Source: Fusobacteriaceae bacterium (GTDB lineage: Bacteria; Fusobacteriota; Fusobacteriia; Fusobacteriales; Fusobacteriaceae). From it: a stretch of DNA of 15,941 nucleotides. The translations under genes and the position numbers were made by a program. The stretch spans positions 1-15,941 of the forward strand of contig JAFGUR010000088.1 of NCBI GenBank assembly GCA_016938425.1, in the 5' to 3' direction. Under the pieces are notes generated by a model. It was not told the origin of the DNA. It saw only the letters and a program-made list of their open reading frames with translations, and did not search any database. Below are positions 1-6,747 of this stretch, piece by piece (positions within the stretch are counted from its first letter, which is position 1; each line of letters begins with the position of its first letter).

Positions 1-108
1 AATATAGTTAACTTTTATAAAATGCGAACTATTATATCCACAAATTTGACACACTTTAGAGTAATCTAAAGGATATTCTTTTGAGATTAATTTTATACCA
101 AAAAACAT
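1..108 (-). CDS. Zinc-ribbon family protein, N-terminal 36 residues (partial)
   Basis: Reading the minus strand from an ATG at 108 gives an open frame of 36 codons running off the left edge. It begins MFFGIKLISKEYPLDYSK and then has a Cys-x2-Cys knuckle (CQICG, residues 20-24). Small bacterial zinc-ribbon proteins often share this form: an MFF-G-hydrophobic start, a C-x2-C-G knuckle and then an aromatic stretch. The start is supported by an AAGGAG Shine-Dalgarno (minus strand, 118-124) about 10 nt upstream and by a good promoter (139-167). The rest of the protein, including any second Cys pair, lies outside the window. Its function is unknown; the family assignment is inferred from a short stretch only. 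Confidence 0.6.
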   Translation of the reverse strand, partial: MFFGIKLISKEYPLDYSKVCQICGYNSSHFIKVNYI

Positions 109-138
109 AATTTATAAACTCCTTATTAAATAATAGAC

Positions 139-167
139 ATTATATAAAAAAATAGAACATATATCAA
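139..167 (-). promoter_or_regulatory. Sigma-70-type promoter of the zinc-ribbon gene
   Basis: On the minus strand TTGATA (162-167) and TATAAT (139-144) are separated by exactly 17 nt. Transcription would begin around 132 and leave a short leader before the AAGGAG ribosome-binding site of the leftward gene. Confidence 0.65.
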
Positions 168-236
168 GTTATTTAGAATGATTTTTATAAATATAAAATT
201 ACTATAAAAATTATAAACGATTAGATTGGAGCGCCT

Positions 237-800
237 ATGTATTACGAAGATTTAGTTTTTGAAAAGGAAGATTATAAAGGGAAAAACTTTACAGAAGATG
301 AGTTTTATATGTGTACATTTAAAAATATTAACTTTAGTGAAGCTATACTTCAAGAAGTTGAATTATCTAAGTGTAAGTTTTATAATTGTAACTTTACAAT
401 GACAAATATTTTAAATTTGAAATTAGATGATGTATATTTTGAAGAGTGTACATTGAGGGGTTGGAATTTTGAAGAACTTTCACCATTGGTTCAAGATTTT
501 AATATTGAAAAAAGTAGTTTGGAATTTGTTGTTTTTAGTAATATGAAATTTAATAAAACCTCTTTCAAAGATTCAAGTATAATAGAAAGCAATTTTACTA
601 ATTGTCAGTTAAAGGAAGTTGATTTTAGGAATTGCGATTTTAGAAGAACAACTTTTTCAAGATGTTTAATAGAAAAAAGTGATTTTTTTGGTTGTAAAAA
701 TCTAGGAATTGATATATTAAATAACACAATAAAAAAAAGTGTAATAGGTAGATTTGAAGCAGGAGAAATGCTAACTCAATTTGGATTTATAGTAAAATAG
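237..800 (+). CDS. Pentapeptide-repeat protein, Qnr/MfpA-like
   Basis: This 187-residue protein has a five-residue periodicity with Phe or Leu at the central position throughout (for example FKNINFSEAIL, CKFYNCNF, VDFRNCDFRRTTFSRC), which builds a right-handed quadrilateral beta-helix. The ends resemble Qnr quinolone-protection proteins: an early F-x-x-E-D-[FY] segment at residues 8-13, and a C-terminal E-x-L-x-x-F-G-[FI]-[IV]-V tail like the Qnr dimerisation helix and LLxxLGVIV ending. In that family the folded rod mimics B-form DNA and binds DNA gyrase or topoisomerase IV. The protein is some 25-30 residues shorter than typical Qnr (about 214-218), so loops or coils may be missing. The ATG is preceded by TTGGAG with a short 5-nt gap. 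It is monocistronic and closed by the terminator at 795-819. Drug protection is not demonstrated by sequence alone. Confidence 0.75.
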   Translation: MYYEDLVFEKEDYKGKNFTEDEFYMCTFKNINFSEAILQEVELSKCKFYNCNFTMTNILNLKLDDVYFEECTLRGWNFEELSPLVQDFNIEKSSLEFVVFSNMKFNKTSFKDSSIIESNFTNCQLKEVDFRNCDFRRTTFSRCLIEKSDFFGCKNLGIDILNNTIKKSVIGRFEAGEMLTQFGFIVK

Positions 801-819
801 GGCCTAAACGGCCCTATTT
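795..819. terminator. Bidirectional intrinsic terminator between convergent genes
   Basis: AAATAGGGCC (795-804), a TAAAC loop and GGCCCTATTT (810-819) form a perfect 10-bp hairpin. It overlaps the stop codon of the pentapeptide gene, and the stop codon of the leftward DUF817 gene also falls in it. On the minus strand it is followed by TTTT, on the plus strand by an AT-rich tail, so one hairpin can serve both genes. Confidence 0.8.
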
Positions 820-1586
820 ATATTAAGATTATTTTCTTTGTTTTTAAAATAATTTACAACTATAATGATACTTATGATTACAAGTAAAAACCAAGAAGTT
901 ATTTTACTGGTACTAACCATAGACCACGAAAGCTTCTGGTTAGGGTATCTCCAAGCTCCTAAAAAAGTAGAAATATTCTCTGCAAGCCAAATAAAAAAAC
1001 TAATAAACAAATAAGAAAAAATAACAGGCATTTTAAATTTTATATTTCTAAGATGGTATTCTACATAACATTTTCTAAAAATTAAAAAAATCCCTAAAAT
1101 TATGTACCATCTAATATCATAATAAAAATGATTTGTAAAAAAATTACCATATATAATTAATGCAATAAGAATTGTAGTTATTTTTTTAGGCCAATTTACA
1201 AAGTTCAATTTTAACCTAAAATAAGATTGAATAACATAACTGGCTACACTAGAATACATGAATCCACTATAAACAGGGACATTATTAATTTTTAGGTATG
1301 AAAATTCTGGATAAGCCCATGAACCAATTTTTGTTTTATAGATTTCAAGGATTAATCCAATTAAATGAAATATAAGTGATAGTTTAAACTCTTTAAAAGT
1401 TTCTAATTTAAATTTTATCATTCCATATTGTACAAGTAAGCAAAGAATAAAGATTAAATCATATCTTGGAATAAAAGGGATATTAATTTTCTTAGTAAGA
1501 GCTAAAATTCCAAAAATTGCAATAGGAAAAATACAAGAAAGAGTTTGTTGTATTACAAATGTATATAAAAGTTTAAAATTTTTCAT
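804..1586 (-). CDS. DUF817 (YoaT-like) integral membrane protein
   Basis: This 260-residue protein has about seven or eight hydrophobic segments. It shows the characteristic blocks of the DUF817/YoaT family: FKLSLIFHLIGLILEIYKTKIGSW with WAYPEF, a PVYSGFMYSSVASY block, FFTNHFYYDIRW, and near the C terminus FIWLAENISTFLGAWRYP followed by SxWFLLV. The conserved Glu, Lys, Trp, His and Asp residues inside membrane segments are those recurring in the family, whose biochemical role is not established. The ATG at 1586 has AAGGGG seven nt upstream. Its 5' end overlaps the VanZ-like gene by 14 nt, so the two are almost certainly cotranscribed and translationally coupled. Confidence 0.82.
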   Translation of the reverse strand: MKNFKLLYTFVIQQTLSCIFPIAIFGILALTKKINIPFIPRYDLIFILCLLVQYGMIKFKLETFKEFKLSLIFHLIGLILEIYKTKIGSWAYPEFSYLKINNVPVYSGFMYSSVASYVIQSYFRLKLNFVNWPKKITTILIALIIYGNFFTNHFYYDIRWYIILGIFLIFRKCYVEYHLRNIKFKMPVIFSYLFISFFIWLAENISTFLGAWRYPNQKLSWSMVSTSKITSWFLLVIISIIIVVNYFKNKENNLNINRAV

Positions 1587-1989
1587 AGGTATGCCCCTTC
1601 ATAAAAATAAATCCTAGAGTAATTCCAAAAGTATTTAGAATAATATCATCAATATCAAAAATTCCAACTTTAAAGGTAAGTTGGAGAAATTCCAAAAAGG
1701 TTATAAAAATTAGACTAGAGGTGATAATTTTAATTAGAGAGAGATTTTTTTCTAAATAAAAAAATAAAAAACCTATAGGGAAAAACATACCAATATTACC
1801 AATAATATTGATTGTAAAATAGAAGAAACCAATTTTATTTGCTCCTTTTAAATATAAATATATTGTTTTAAAGGGAATCAGGTTATATCTATAATTAGAT
1901 AAAGAGACTCTGTAAGGCCCTAAAAACATATGCCAAAGCAAAAACAGAGAATAAACTAGTAATGATGTTAAAAATATTTTCTTTTTCAT
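1573..1989 (-). CDS. VanZ-like family membrane protein
   Basis: The protein is about 138 residues from the preferred start. Hydrophobic segments and family motifs include the N-terminal YSLFLLWHMF helix, a NLIPFKTI block, NIIGNIGMFFPIGFLFF, and the C-terminal E-F-x-Q-L-T-F...FDIDDIILNTFG signature of VanZ-like proteins. The family is named after a teicoplanin-resistance accessory protein, but most members have unknown roles. I chose the ATG at 1989 rather than an in-frame codon at 2019, because AAAGGA lies at good spacing before 1989 and the extra residues are not family-like. It is the first gene of a two-gene minus-strand operon with the DUF817 gene and has its own promoter at 2024-2052. 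Confidence 0.78.
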   Translation of the reverse strand: MKKKIFLTSLLVYSLFLLWHMFLGPYRVSLSNYRYNLIPFKTIYLYLKGANKIGFFYFTINIIGNIGMFFPIGFLFFYLEKNLSLIKIITSSLIFITFLEFLQLTFKVGIFDIDDIILNTFGITLGFIFMKGHTYEKF

Positions 1990-2023
1990 AAAAATTCCTT
2001 TGGTACATAAAAATTTCAAAAAA

Positions 2024-2052
2024 ATTGTATCATAAAAGATCTTCTAATGCAA
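2024..2052 (-). promoter_or_regulatory. Sigma-70-type promoter for the VanZ-like/DUF817 pair
   Basis: On the minus strand TTGCAT (2047-2052) and TACAAT (2024-2029) are 17 nt apart, and the -10 is preceded by a TG-like extension (TATGATACAAT). The predicted start lies about 30 nt before the VanZ-like gene. Confidence 0.55.
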
Positions 2053-2092
2053 TTGTAATTATTTAATATAAAATCAATAAAAATTTTTATTA

Positions 2093-2121
2093 TTGACATA
2101 ACCACATAATAAATATAGAAT
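2093..2121 (+). promoter_or_regulatory. Sigma-70-type promoter of the STAS-like gene
   Basis: A perfect TTGACA (2093-2098) is followed after exactly 17 nt by TAGAAT (2116-2121), about 28 nt before the TTG start at 2150. It is divergent from the VanZ-like promoter. Confidence 0.75.
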
Positions 2122-2149
2122 ATTAAAAAACTAATTTTGAGGTGATGAC

Positions 2150-2515
2150 TTGAAAACCCTTTGGCTAGATTATAAAGGCAAAAAAATACTTTATTCTGAT
2201 TATAGAAATTGTCAATCAAAAGAAATGATTCAAATATTAAAAGATAAAGAAAAAATACTTTCAAATATAAAAAAAGAAAATTTATTATTAGCTAATTATA
2301 ATGATTCTCATCCTGTTGGAGATTATATTTTTTATTTGAAAGAAGTAGGTAAAAAAGTTTTAAAAGAAATAACTTATAAGACAGCTTTAGTAGGGATAAC
2401 AGGGAGTAAACGATTAATTTTTAGTAATTATTTATCATATACAGGAGATTATAACATAAGAGTATTTGATGATGAAAAAACTGCATTAGAATGGCTAGTA
2501 AGTGATTACTTTTAA
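2150..2515 (+). CDS. SpoIIAA/STAS-like small cytoplasmic protein
   Basis: This 121-residue soluble protein starts at TTG with a strong GAGGTGAT Shine-Dalgarno. Its pattern is an N-terminal beta pair (GKKILYSDYRNCQ), a helix rich in Lys and Glu, a strand-helix unit, ALVGITGSKRLIFSNYLSYTG, and a C-terminal RVFDDEKTALEWLV. This matches small STAS/SpoIIAA-like domain proteins, where a final F-[DE]-x-x-x-x-A-x-x-W-L helix is common. No anti-sigma partner is nearby, so a sporulation-type role should not be assumed. It is a single-gene unit with its own promoter and a strong terminator. The fold is moderately secure and the function unknown. Confidence 0.7.
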   Translation: MKTLWLDYKGKKILYSDYRNCQSKEMIQILKDKEKILSNIKKENLLLANYNDSHPVGDYIFYLKEVGKKVLKEITYKTALVGITGSKRLIFSNYLSYTGDYNIRVFDDEKTALEWLVSDYF

Positions 2516-2528
2516 TGGTATGATATGG

Positions 2529-2551
2529 GGCAACGTTAGTTGCCTTTTTTA
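2529..2551 (+). terminator. Intrinsic terminator after the STAS-like gene
   Basis: GGCAAC (2529-2534), GTTA loop, GTTGCC (2539-2544), followed by six T residues. It separates the STAS-like gene from the pabC operon. Confidence 0.85.
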
Positions 2552-2634
2552 ATATTTATGGGAAAATATAAATTTAGGGGAACAAGTACTATAGATGTTT
2601 TTTTGTACTTAATTTAAGAAAGAAGTTGAGATAA

Positions 2635-3396
2635 ATGTATTATTTAAATGGAAGAATAGAAAAAGAAGAAATTTTATCAAATGATTTTTTTTATGGAGAA
2701 TCTATTTTTGAAACGATGTATGGTAAAAAAATGAAAATATTTTTTTTAGAAGAACATTTAGAAAGATTAAAAAAATCTATGGAATTTCTCGGAATATCAA
2801 ATAAAATAGATTTTTATAAATTGATAGATGAATTTATAAAACAACATAAAGAAATAGATGAATTTATATTTAAAATACAAGTTTCTAGTGAAAATTTGTA
2901 TATGAAACTTGAAAAATTTCAAGGTAGAGAAGCTGAAAAAGGGATAGAAGTTTCATTTGTAAATGGACTTTATCAAAATGAATTAGGTTTTCTAAAAAGT
3001 GGCAATTATTTAGGAAATATAATGGCAAGAAAAAATTTAAAGGGATTTGAAGGAATTTTTCTTAATAGATTGGGTCAGATAACTGAGGGAACAATATCAA
3101 ATTTATTTTTTATAAAAAATGATGTAATTTATACACCTTCTTTAGATTTAAATATTTTGTCAGGAATTACAAGAAAAATAATAATAAAATTAGCAAAAAT
3201 AAATGAAATTGAAGTACAAGAAGGACATTTTTATAGAAAAGATATAGAAGAAGCAGAAGCTATATTTTTTACAAATTCGTTAATGAAAAAAGGGCTTTTA
3301 TGGGTATCTAAATTGGGAAATTTAGAATTTAAAAAAGTTGAAAAAATTCACAAATTGGAAAAAGAGTATTTGAAAATGCTGGATGATATGATATAA
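2635..3396 (+). CDS. pabC: Aminodeoxychorismate lyase (aminotransferase class IV)
   Basis: PLP enzyme of fold type IV that converts 4-amino-4-deoxychorismate to p-aminobenzoate and pyruvate in folate synthesis. The 253 residues show an early R-x-E...D-x-x-FYGESIFETM segment, an F-L-E-E-H-L-x-R-L block, the region containing the candidate PLP lysine (LKSGNYLGNIMARKNLKGF), and the class IV signature: LNRLGQITEGTISNLFFI then YTPSLDLNILSGITRKII. Branched-chain or D-amino-acid aminotransferases share this fold. The shortness of the protein and pabB two genes downstream favour PabC. The ribosome-binding site is weak (AAGTTGAG). It is the first gene of the pabC-to-rex operon; no convincing promoter was found between 2551 and 2634. 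Confidence 0.78.
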   Translation: MYYLNGRIEKEEILSNDFFYGESIFETMYGKKMKIFFLEEHLERLKKSMEFLGISNKIDFYKLIDEFIKQHKEIDEFIFKIQVSSENLYMKLEKFQGREAEKGIEVSFVNGLYQNELGFLKSGNYLGNIMARKNLKGFEGIFLNRLGQITEGTISNLFFIKNDVIYTPSLDLNILSGITRKIIIKLAKINEIEVQEGHFYRKDIEEAEAIFFTNSLMKKGLLWVSKLGNLEFKKVEKIHKLEKEYLKMLDDMI

Positions 3397-3414
3397 TCTT
3401 GAAAGGTGATAAAG

Positions 3415-5388
3415 TTGATAGATAATAATAATGAGAGATTTAAAAAGAGAGCAAAATTACTTAGAACGATAGTTCTTTTTATGTTTTTAGGTTTAATATT
3501 TCAGCTTTTTAGAATACAAATTTTAATGCATTCGGAATTTAAAGCAAAATCAGAAAAACAGGTAAAGAGTTTATATAAAGAAACGGGTAGGAGAGGAAAA
3601 ATACTTGCATCTACAGGAGAAGATTTGGCATATGATACGGTAGAAGCAGATGTAATAATTGATCCAAAAAGGTTTGAAGAAGTTTTAAATAAAAAAGAAG
3701 TTTTAACAGCCATTAGAAAATATGGAGTATTTAATGTAGAAGGTGAACTTGATAAAATAGATAAAATTTCTTCTAAAAGATATTATAAACTTTTAGAAAA
3801 TTTGACATATAATCAGAGAACTGAACTTGAGAAGGAACTAAAAGATTTAGGAATAAAAAAGAAAGAGATTTTTTTTGAAAAGAAAAATAAAAGAATTTAC
3901 CCCAATGAAGATTTACTAAGACCAATAATAGGATTTATGGCAAAAACTGATGAAGGTGGAGCTCGTGATGTAGCAAGATTTGGAATAGAGAAAGAGTATG
4001 ACAGTTATCTTGATGGAGGAACTAGAGATATTCAAAGGTATTTATCTGCTAATAGGAAAAGAGAGATTCCTACAGTTAATAGAATTGAAAATAAAGATAA
4101 AAAAAATGGTGATGATATAATTTTAGCATTGGATTATGTTATTCAGTACATAATGCAGGATGAAGTCAATAAGTTTGTAGAAGCATATAATCCTATATGG
4201 TTAACAGGAATAATGGTTGATCCAAATACAGGAGAAATTTTAGGGATGGTAAGCCTTCCAAGCGGTACAAAGGCTACTGTTAGAAATAATGCTGTACAAA
4301 ATATATATGAACCAGGTTCTATATTCAAGCCATTAATTGTAAGTGCTGCTTTAGAAGAAAAACTAATAACGACAGAGTCAACTTTTCCAAATCCAACAAG
4401 TTCCATTCAAATTATGGGTGCAACAATAAGAGATGCAGAAGGTAATGCAAAGGGAATGATGATGACACCACAAGACATTATAATGAAGTCTTCAAATGTT
4501 GGAATGGTTCAAATTGCAGATAGATTTACAAAGGATAAGTTTGAGGAATATTTAAGGAAATATGGATTTTATGAGAAAACAGGGATAGATTTTGCAAATG
4601 AGCCAGAACCAAGACAACAACCAAACAGTAAATGGGATGGTTTAAAAAAATATACCATGGCTTTTGGTCAAGGAATTGCAGTAACACCTTTGCAGATTGC
4701 TATGGGATTTTCAACTGTTATTAATGGTGGAAATTTATTAGAACCAACCTTTGTAAAGAAAATAGTAAATGAAGATGGAATAACTATTTATGATCATAAA
4801 CCCTATATAAAAAGAAGAGTTATAAGTGAAGAAACTTCTGCGCAAGTGAGAGAAATGTTGTATCAAACAGTAGAACACGGGGGAGGAGTTAATGCTAAAA
4901 TTGAAGGTTATCATATAGGGGGGAAAACAGGGACAGCTCAAAAAAGTGGAAAAGGTGGGTATCAAAGAGGAAAATATATTCTTTCTTATTGTGGATTTTA
5001 TCCTGTAGAAAAACCTCAATACTTACTTTTAGTTGTAGCTAATGAACCTCATTCTGATATGATTTATGCATCTCAACTTATGGCACCATTATTTAAAAGT
5101 ATAATGGAAAGAGTTTTTAGATATAAAAAGATTTTACCTACTACAGCAGTTGTAGAAAAAGTAGGAAATGTAAATTTAGTAAATAGAAAATTAGTTCCAA
5201 CTATTTTAAATAATACAATGCCTGATTTAAAAGGTTTAAGTTCTAGAGAAGTAATGGATATATTTAAAAATAGAGATATAGAAATTGAAGTTAGAGGAAA
5301 TGGAATAGTTGACACTTATAGTCCAATAGTGGGAACTAATCTGCAAAATATTAAAAAGGTAAAAATTAATCTGAAGGAGAAAAATTGA
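3415..5388 (+). CDS. Class B penicillin-binding protein with C-terminal PASTA domain (FtsI/SpoVD type)
   Basis: Transpeptidase that cross-links septal or side-wall peptidoglycan on the outer face of the inner membrane. From the chosen start it is 657 residues. It has a short basic N-terminus, one transmembrane anchor (about residues 17-36), the PBP dimer domain (GRRGKILASTGEDLA, later RIYPNEDLLRPIIGF), then the transpeptidase motifs: S302-I-F-K305 (EPGSIFKPL), S359-S-N361, and K504-T-G506 within GGKTGTAQ. A single PASTA-like repeat ends the protein (TMPDLKGLSSREVMDIF). The frame opens at GTG 3406, but that codon is part of the AAAGGTGAT Shine-Dalgarno; TTG 3415 has correct spacing, so I start there. 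It sits between pabC and pabB, away from any visible division cluster. It could be the divisome FtsI or a SpoVD-like homologue. Confidence 0.88.
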   Translation: MIDNNNERFKKRAKLLRTIVLFMFLGLIFQLFRIQILMHSEFKAKSEKQVKSLYKETGRRGKILASTGEDLAYDTVEADVIIDPKRFEEVLNKKEVLTAIRKYGVFNVEGELDKIDKISSKRYYKLLENLTYNQRTELEKELKDLGIKKKEIFFEKKNKRIYPNEDLLRPIIGFMAKTDEGGARDVARFGIEKEYDSYLDGGTRDIQRYLSANRKREIPTVNRIENKDKKNGDDIILALDYVIQYIMQDEVNKFVEAYNPIWLTGIMVDPNTGEILGMVSLPSGTKATVRNNAVQNIYEPGSIFKPLIVSAALEEKLITTESTFPNPTSSIQIMGATIRDAEGNAKGMMMTPQDIIMKSSNVGMVQIADRFTKDKFEEYLRKYGFYEKTGIDFANEPEPRQQPNSKWDGLKKYTMAFGQGIAVTPLQIAMGFSTVINGGNLLEPTFVKKIVNEDGITIYDHKPYIKRRVISEETSAQVREMLYQTVEHGGGVNAKIEGYHIGGKTGTAQKSGKGGYQRGKYILSYCGFYPVEKPQYLLLVVANEPHSDMIYASQLMAPLFKSIMERVFRYKKILPTTAVVEKVGNVNLVNRKLVPTILNNTMPDLKGLSSREVMDIFKNRDIEIEVRGNGIVDTYSPIVGTNLQNIKKVKINLKEKN

Positions 5389-6731
5389 AAAAATTAGGAA
5401 TTTATAAGTTTGATTTAATGAATTTTTATCTTTCAAATAAAGATAAAATAGGTGAAAAATTTGTTTTGTTAGATTCACCAAAAGTAAATAAATTATCAGA
5501 ATTTTCTTATATATTAGCTAATTTTAGCGAACAATTTCAATTGAAAACTACAGAAAATTATAAAAAATCAAAAGAATTTTTTTTTAAACAACTAAGAAAT
5601 TCTTTGTTAAATGTACCTAAAGAGTATAAGAAAAATGACTTTTTTTCTGGGGGATTTTTTGGAATAGTTTCATATGATTTTAATAGATTTATAGAAAAAA
5701 TAAATGATTTATCAGAAGATGACTTACAATTACCACAATTGATTTTTTTGAAACCCCAGTTGATAATTGTGAAAAATGAATTAACTGGAGAAATGTTTGA
5801 AATTAATTATGGGGTAGAAGATTATTTATGGGATTTGGAAAATAATATAAAAAGTCCTACAATTGATTTTAAAGAAATTGTATGGGAAGATTTAGAAATG
5901 TTTGAAACAAATATGAATAAAGAAAAATTTACAGAAATTGTAAATAAAGCAAAAGAATATATAAAAGAGGGAGATATTTTCCAAGTAAATTTGAGTCAAA
6001 GATTTACAGGTGAAATAGGAGACAAAAATTCTTTAGAACTTTACAGAATATTAAGAGAAATAAATCCATCACCCTTTGCTTCTTATGTAGCTTTAGATGA
6101 TTTTAAAATAATTTCTCAATCTCCAGAAAGATTGGTAAGGTTAAAAGATGGAATTTCTGATACTAGACCAATTGCTGGAACAAGAAGACTAGAAAAAGAA
6201 AATGAAGAGAAAAATAAAAAATTGGCAGAGGAAATGCTAAATGATCCAAAAGAATGTGCCGAACATGTAATGTTGGTAGATTTAGAAAGAAATGATATTG
6301 GTAAATTAGCAAAATTCGGGACTGTAAAAGTAGATGAATTTATGGTTGTAGAAAGATATTCTCATGTAATGCATTTGGTTTCTAATGTTTTTGGAGAATT
6401 AAAAGAAAATTATGATTCTGTAGATTTATTAGAGTCAATGTTTCCAGGAGGAACAATAACAGGAGCTCCCAAAATAAGAAGTATGGAAATAATAGAAGAA
6501 TTGGAACCAACTAGAAGAGGATTTTATACAGGAAGTTTAGGTTATATTGATTATTCTGGGAATATGGATTTTAATATAATTATTAGAAGTTTCATTGAAA
6601 AGGGAAAAAAAGTTCACTTTCAAGTAGGAGCTGGAATTGTTTATGATTCTATTCCGGAAAGAGAATATAAAGAAACTATAAATAAAGGAAGAGCTATGAT
6701 TTTAGCTTATCATAACTTTATGAAGAGATAA
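5385..6731 (+). CDS. pabB: Aminodeoxychorismate synthase component I (chorismate-binding)
   Basis: Chorismate-utilising enzyme of 448 residues that aminates chorismate to 4-amino-4-deoxychorismate, the substrate of PabC. Family motifs include an N-terminal FFGGFFGIVSYD-like segment, EGDIFQVNLSQRF, SPERLVRL, the active-site loop P262-I-A-G-T266, AEHVMLVDLERND, MFPGGTITGAPK, and a C-terminal RRGFYTGSLGYIDYSG with FNIIIRSF. Anthranilate synthase TrpE shares nearly all of these. The choice of PabB rests on pabC in the same operon and the R-R-G-x-Y-x-G-S-x-G-Y form. No glutamine amidotransferase (PabA/TrpG) lies in the window. The TTG start overlaps the preceding TGA stop (TTGA) behind GAAGGAG, indicating translational coupling. 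Confidence 0.78.
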   Translation: MKKLGIYKFDLMNFYLSNKDKIGEKFVLLDSPKVNKLSEFSYILANFSEQFQLKTTENYKKSKEFFFKQLRNSLLNVPKEYKKNDFFSGGFFGIVSYDFNRFIEKINDLSEDDLQLPQLIFLKPQLIIVKNELTGEMFEINYGVEDYLWDLENNIKSPTIDFKEIVWEDLEMFETNMNKEKFTEIVNKAKEYIKEGDIFQVNLSQRFTGEIGDKNSLELYRILREINPSPFASYVALDDFKIISQSPERLVRLKDGISDTRPIAGTRRLEKENEEKNKKLAEEMLNDPKECAEHVMLVDLERNDIGKLAKFGTVKVDEFMVVERYSHVMHLVSNVFGELKENYDSVDLLESMFPGGTITGAPKIRSMEIIEELEPTRRGFYTGSLGYIDYSGNMDFNIIIRSFIEKGKKVHFQVGAGIVYDSIPEREYKETINKGRAMILAYHNFMKR

Positions 6732-6747
6732 AAAGGACAGGGATTTT

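Noticed and set aside
2016..2264. 82-residue minus-strand frame
   Set aside because: It overlaps the STAS-like gene antisense and covers the divergent promoters; composition is that of AT-rich antisense sequence.
3406..3414. GTG start for the PBP gene
   Set aside because: This codon is part of the AAAGGTGAT Shine-Dalgarno; TTG at 3415 has proper spacing, as with the TTG start at 2150.
4143..5481. Several 80-93-residue minus-strand frames within the PBP and pabB genes
   Set aside because: All lie antisense to well-supported coding sequence, without ribosome-binding sites or family motifs.
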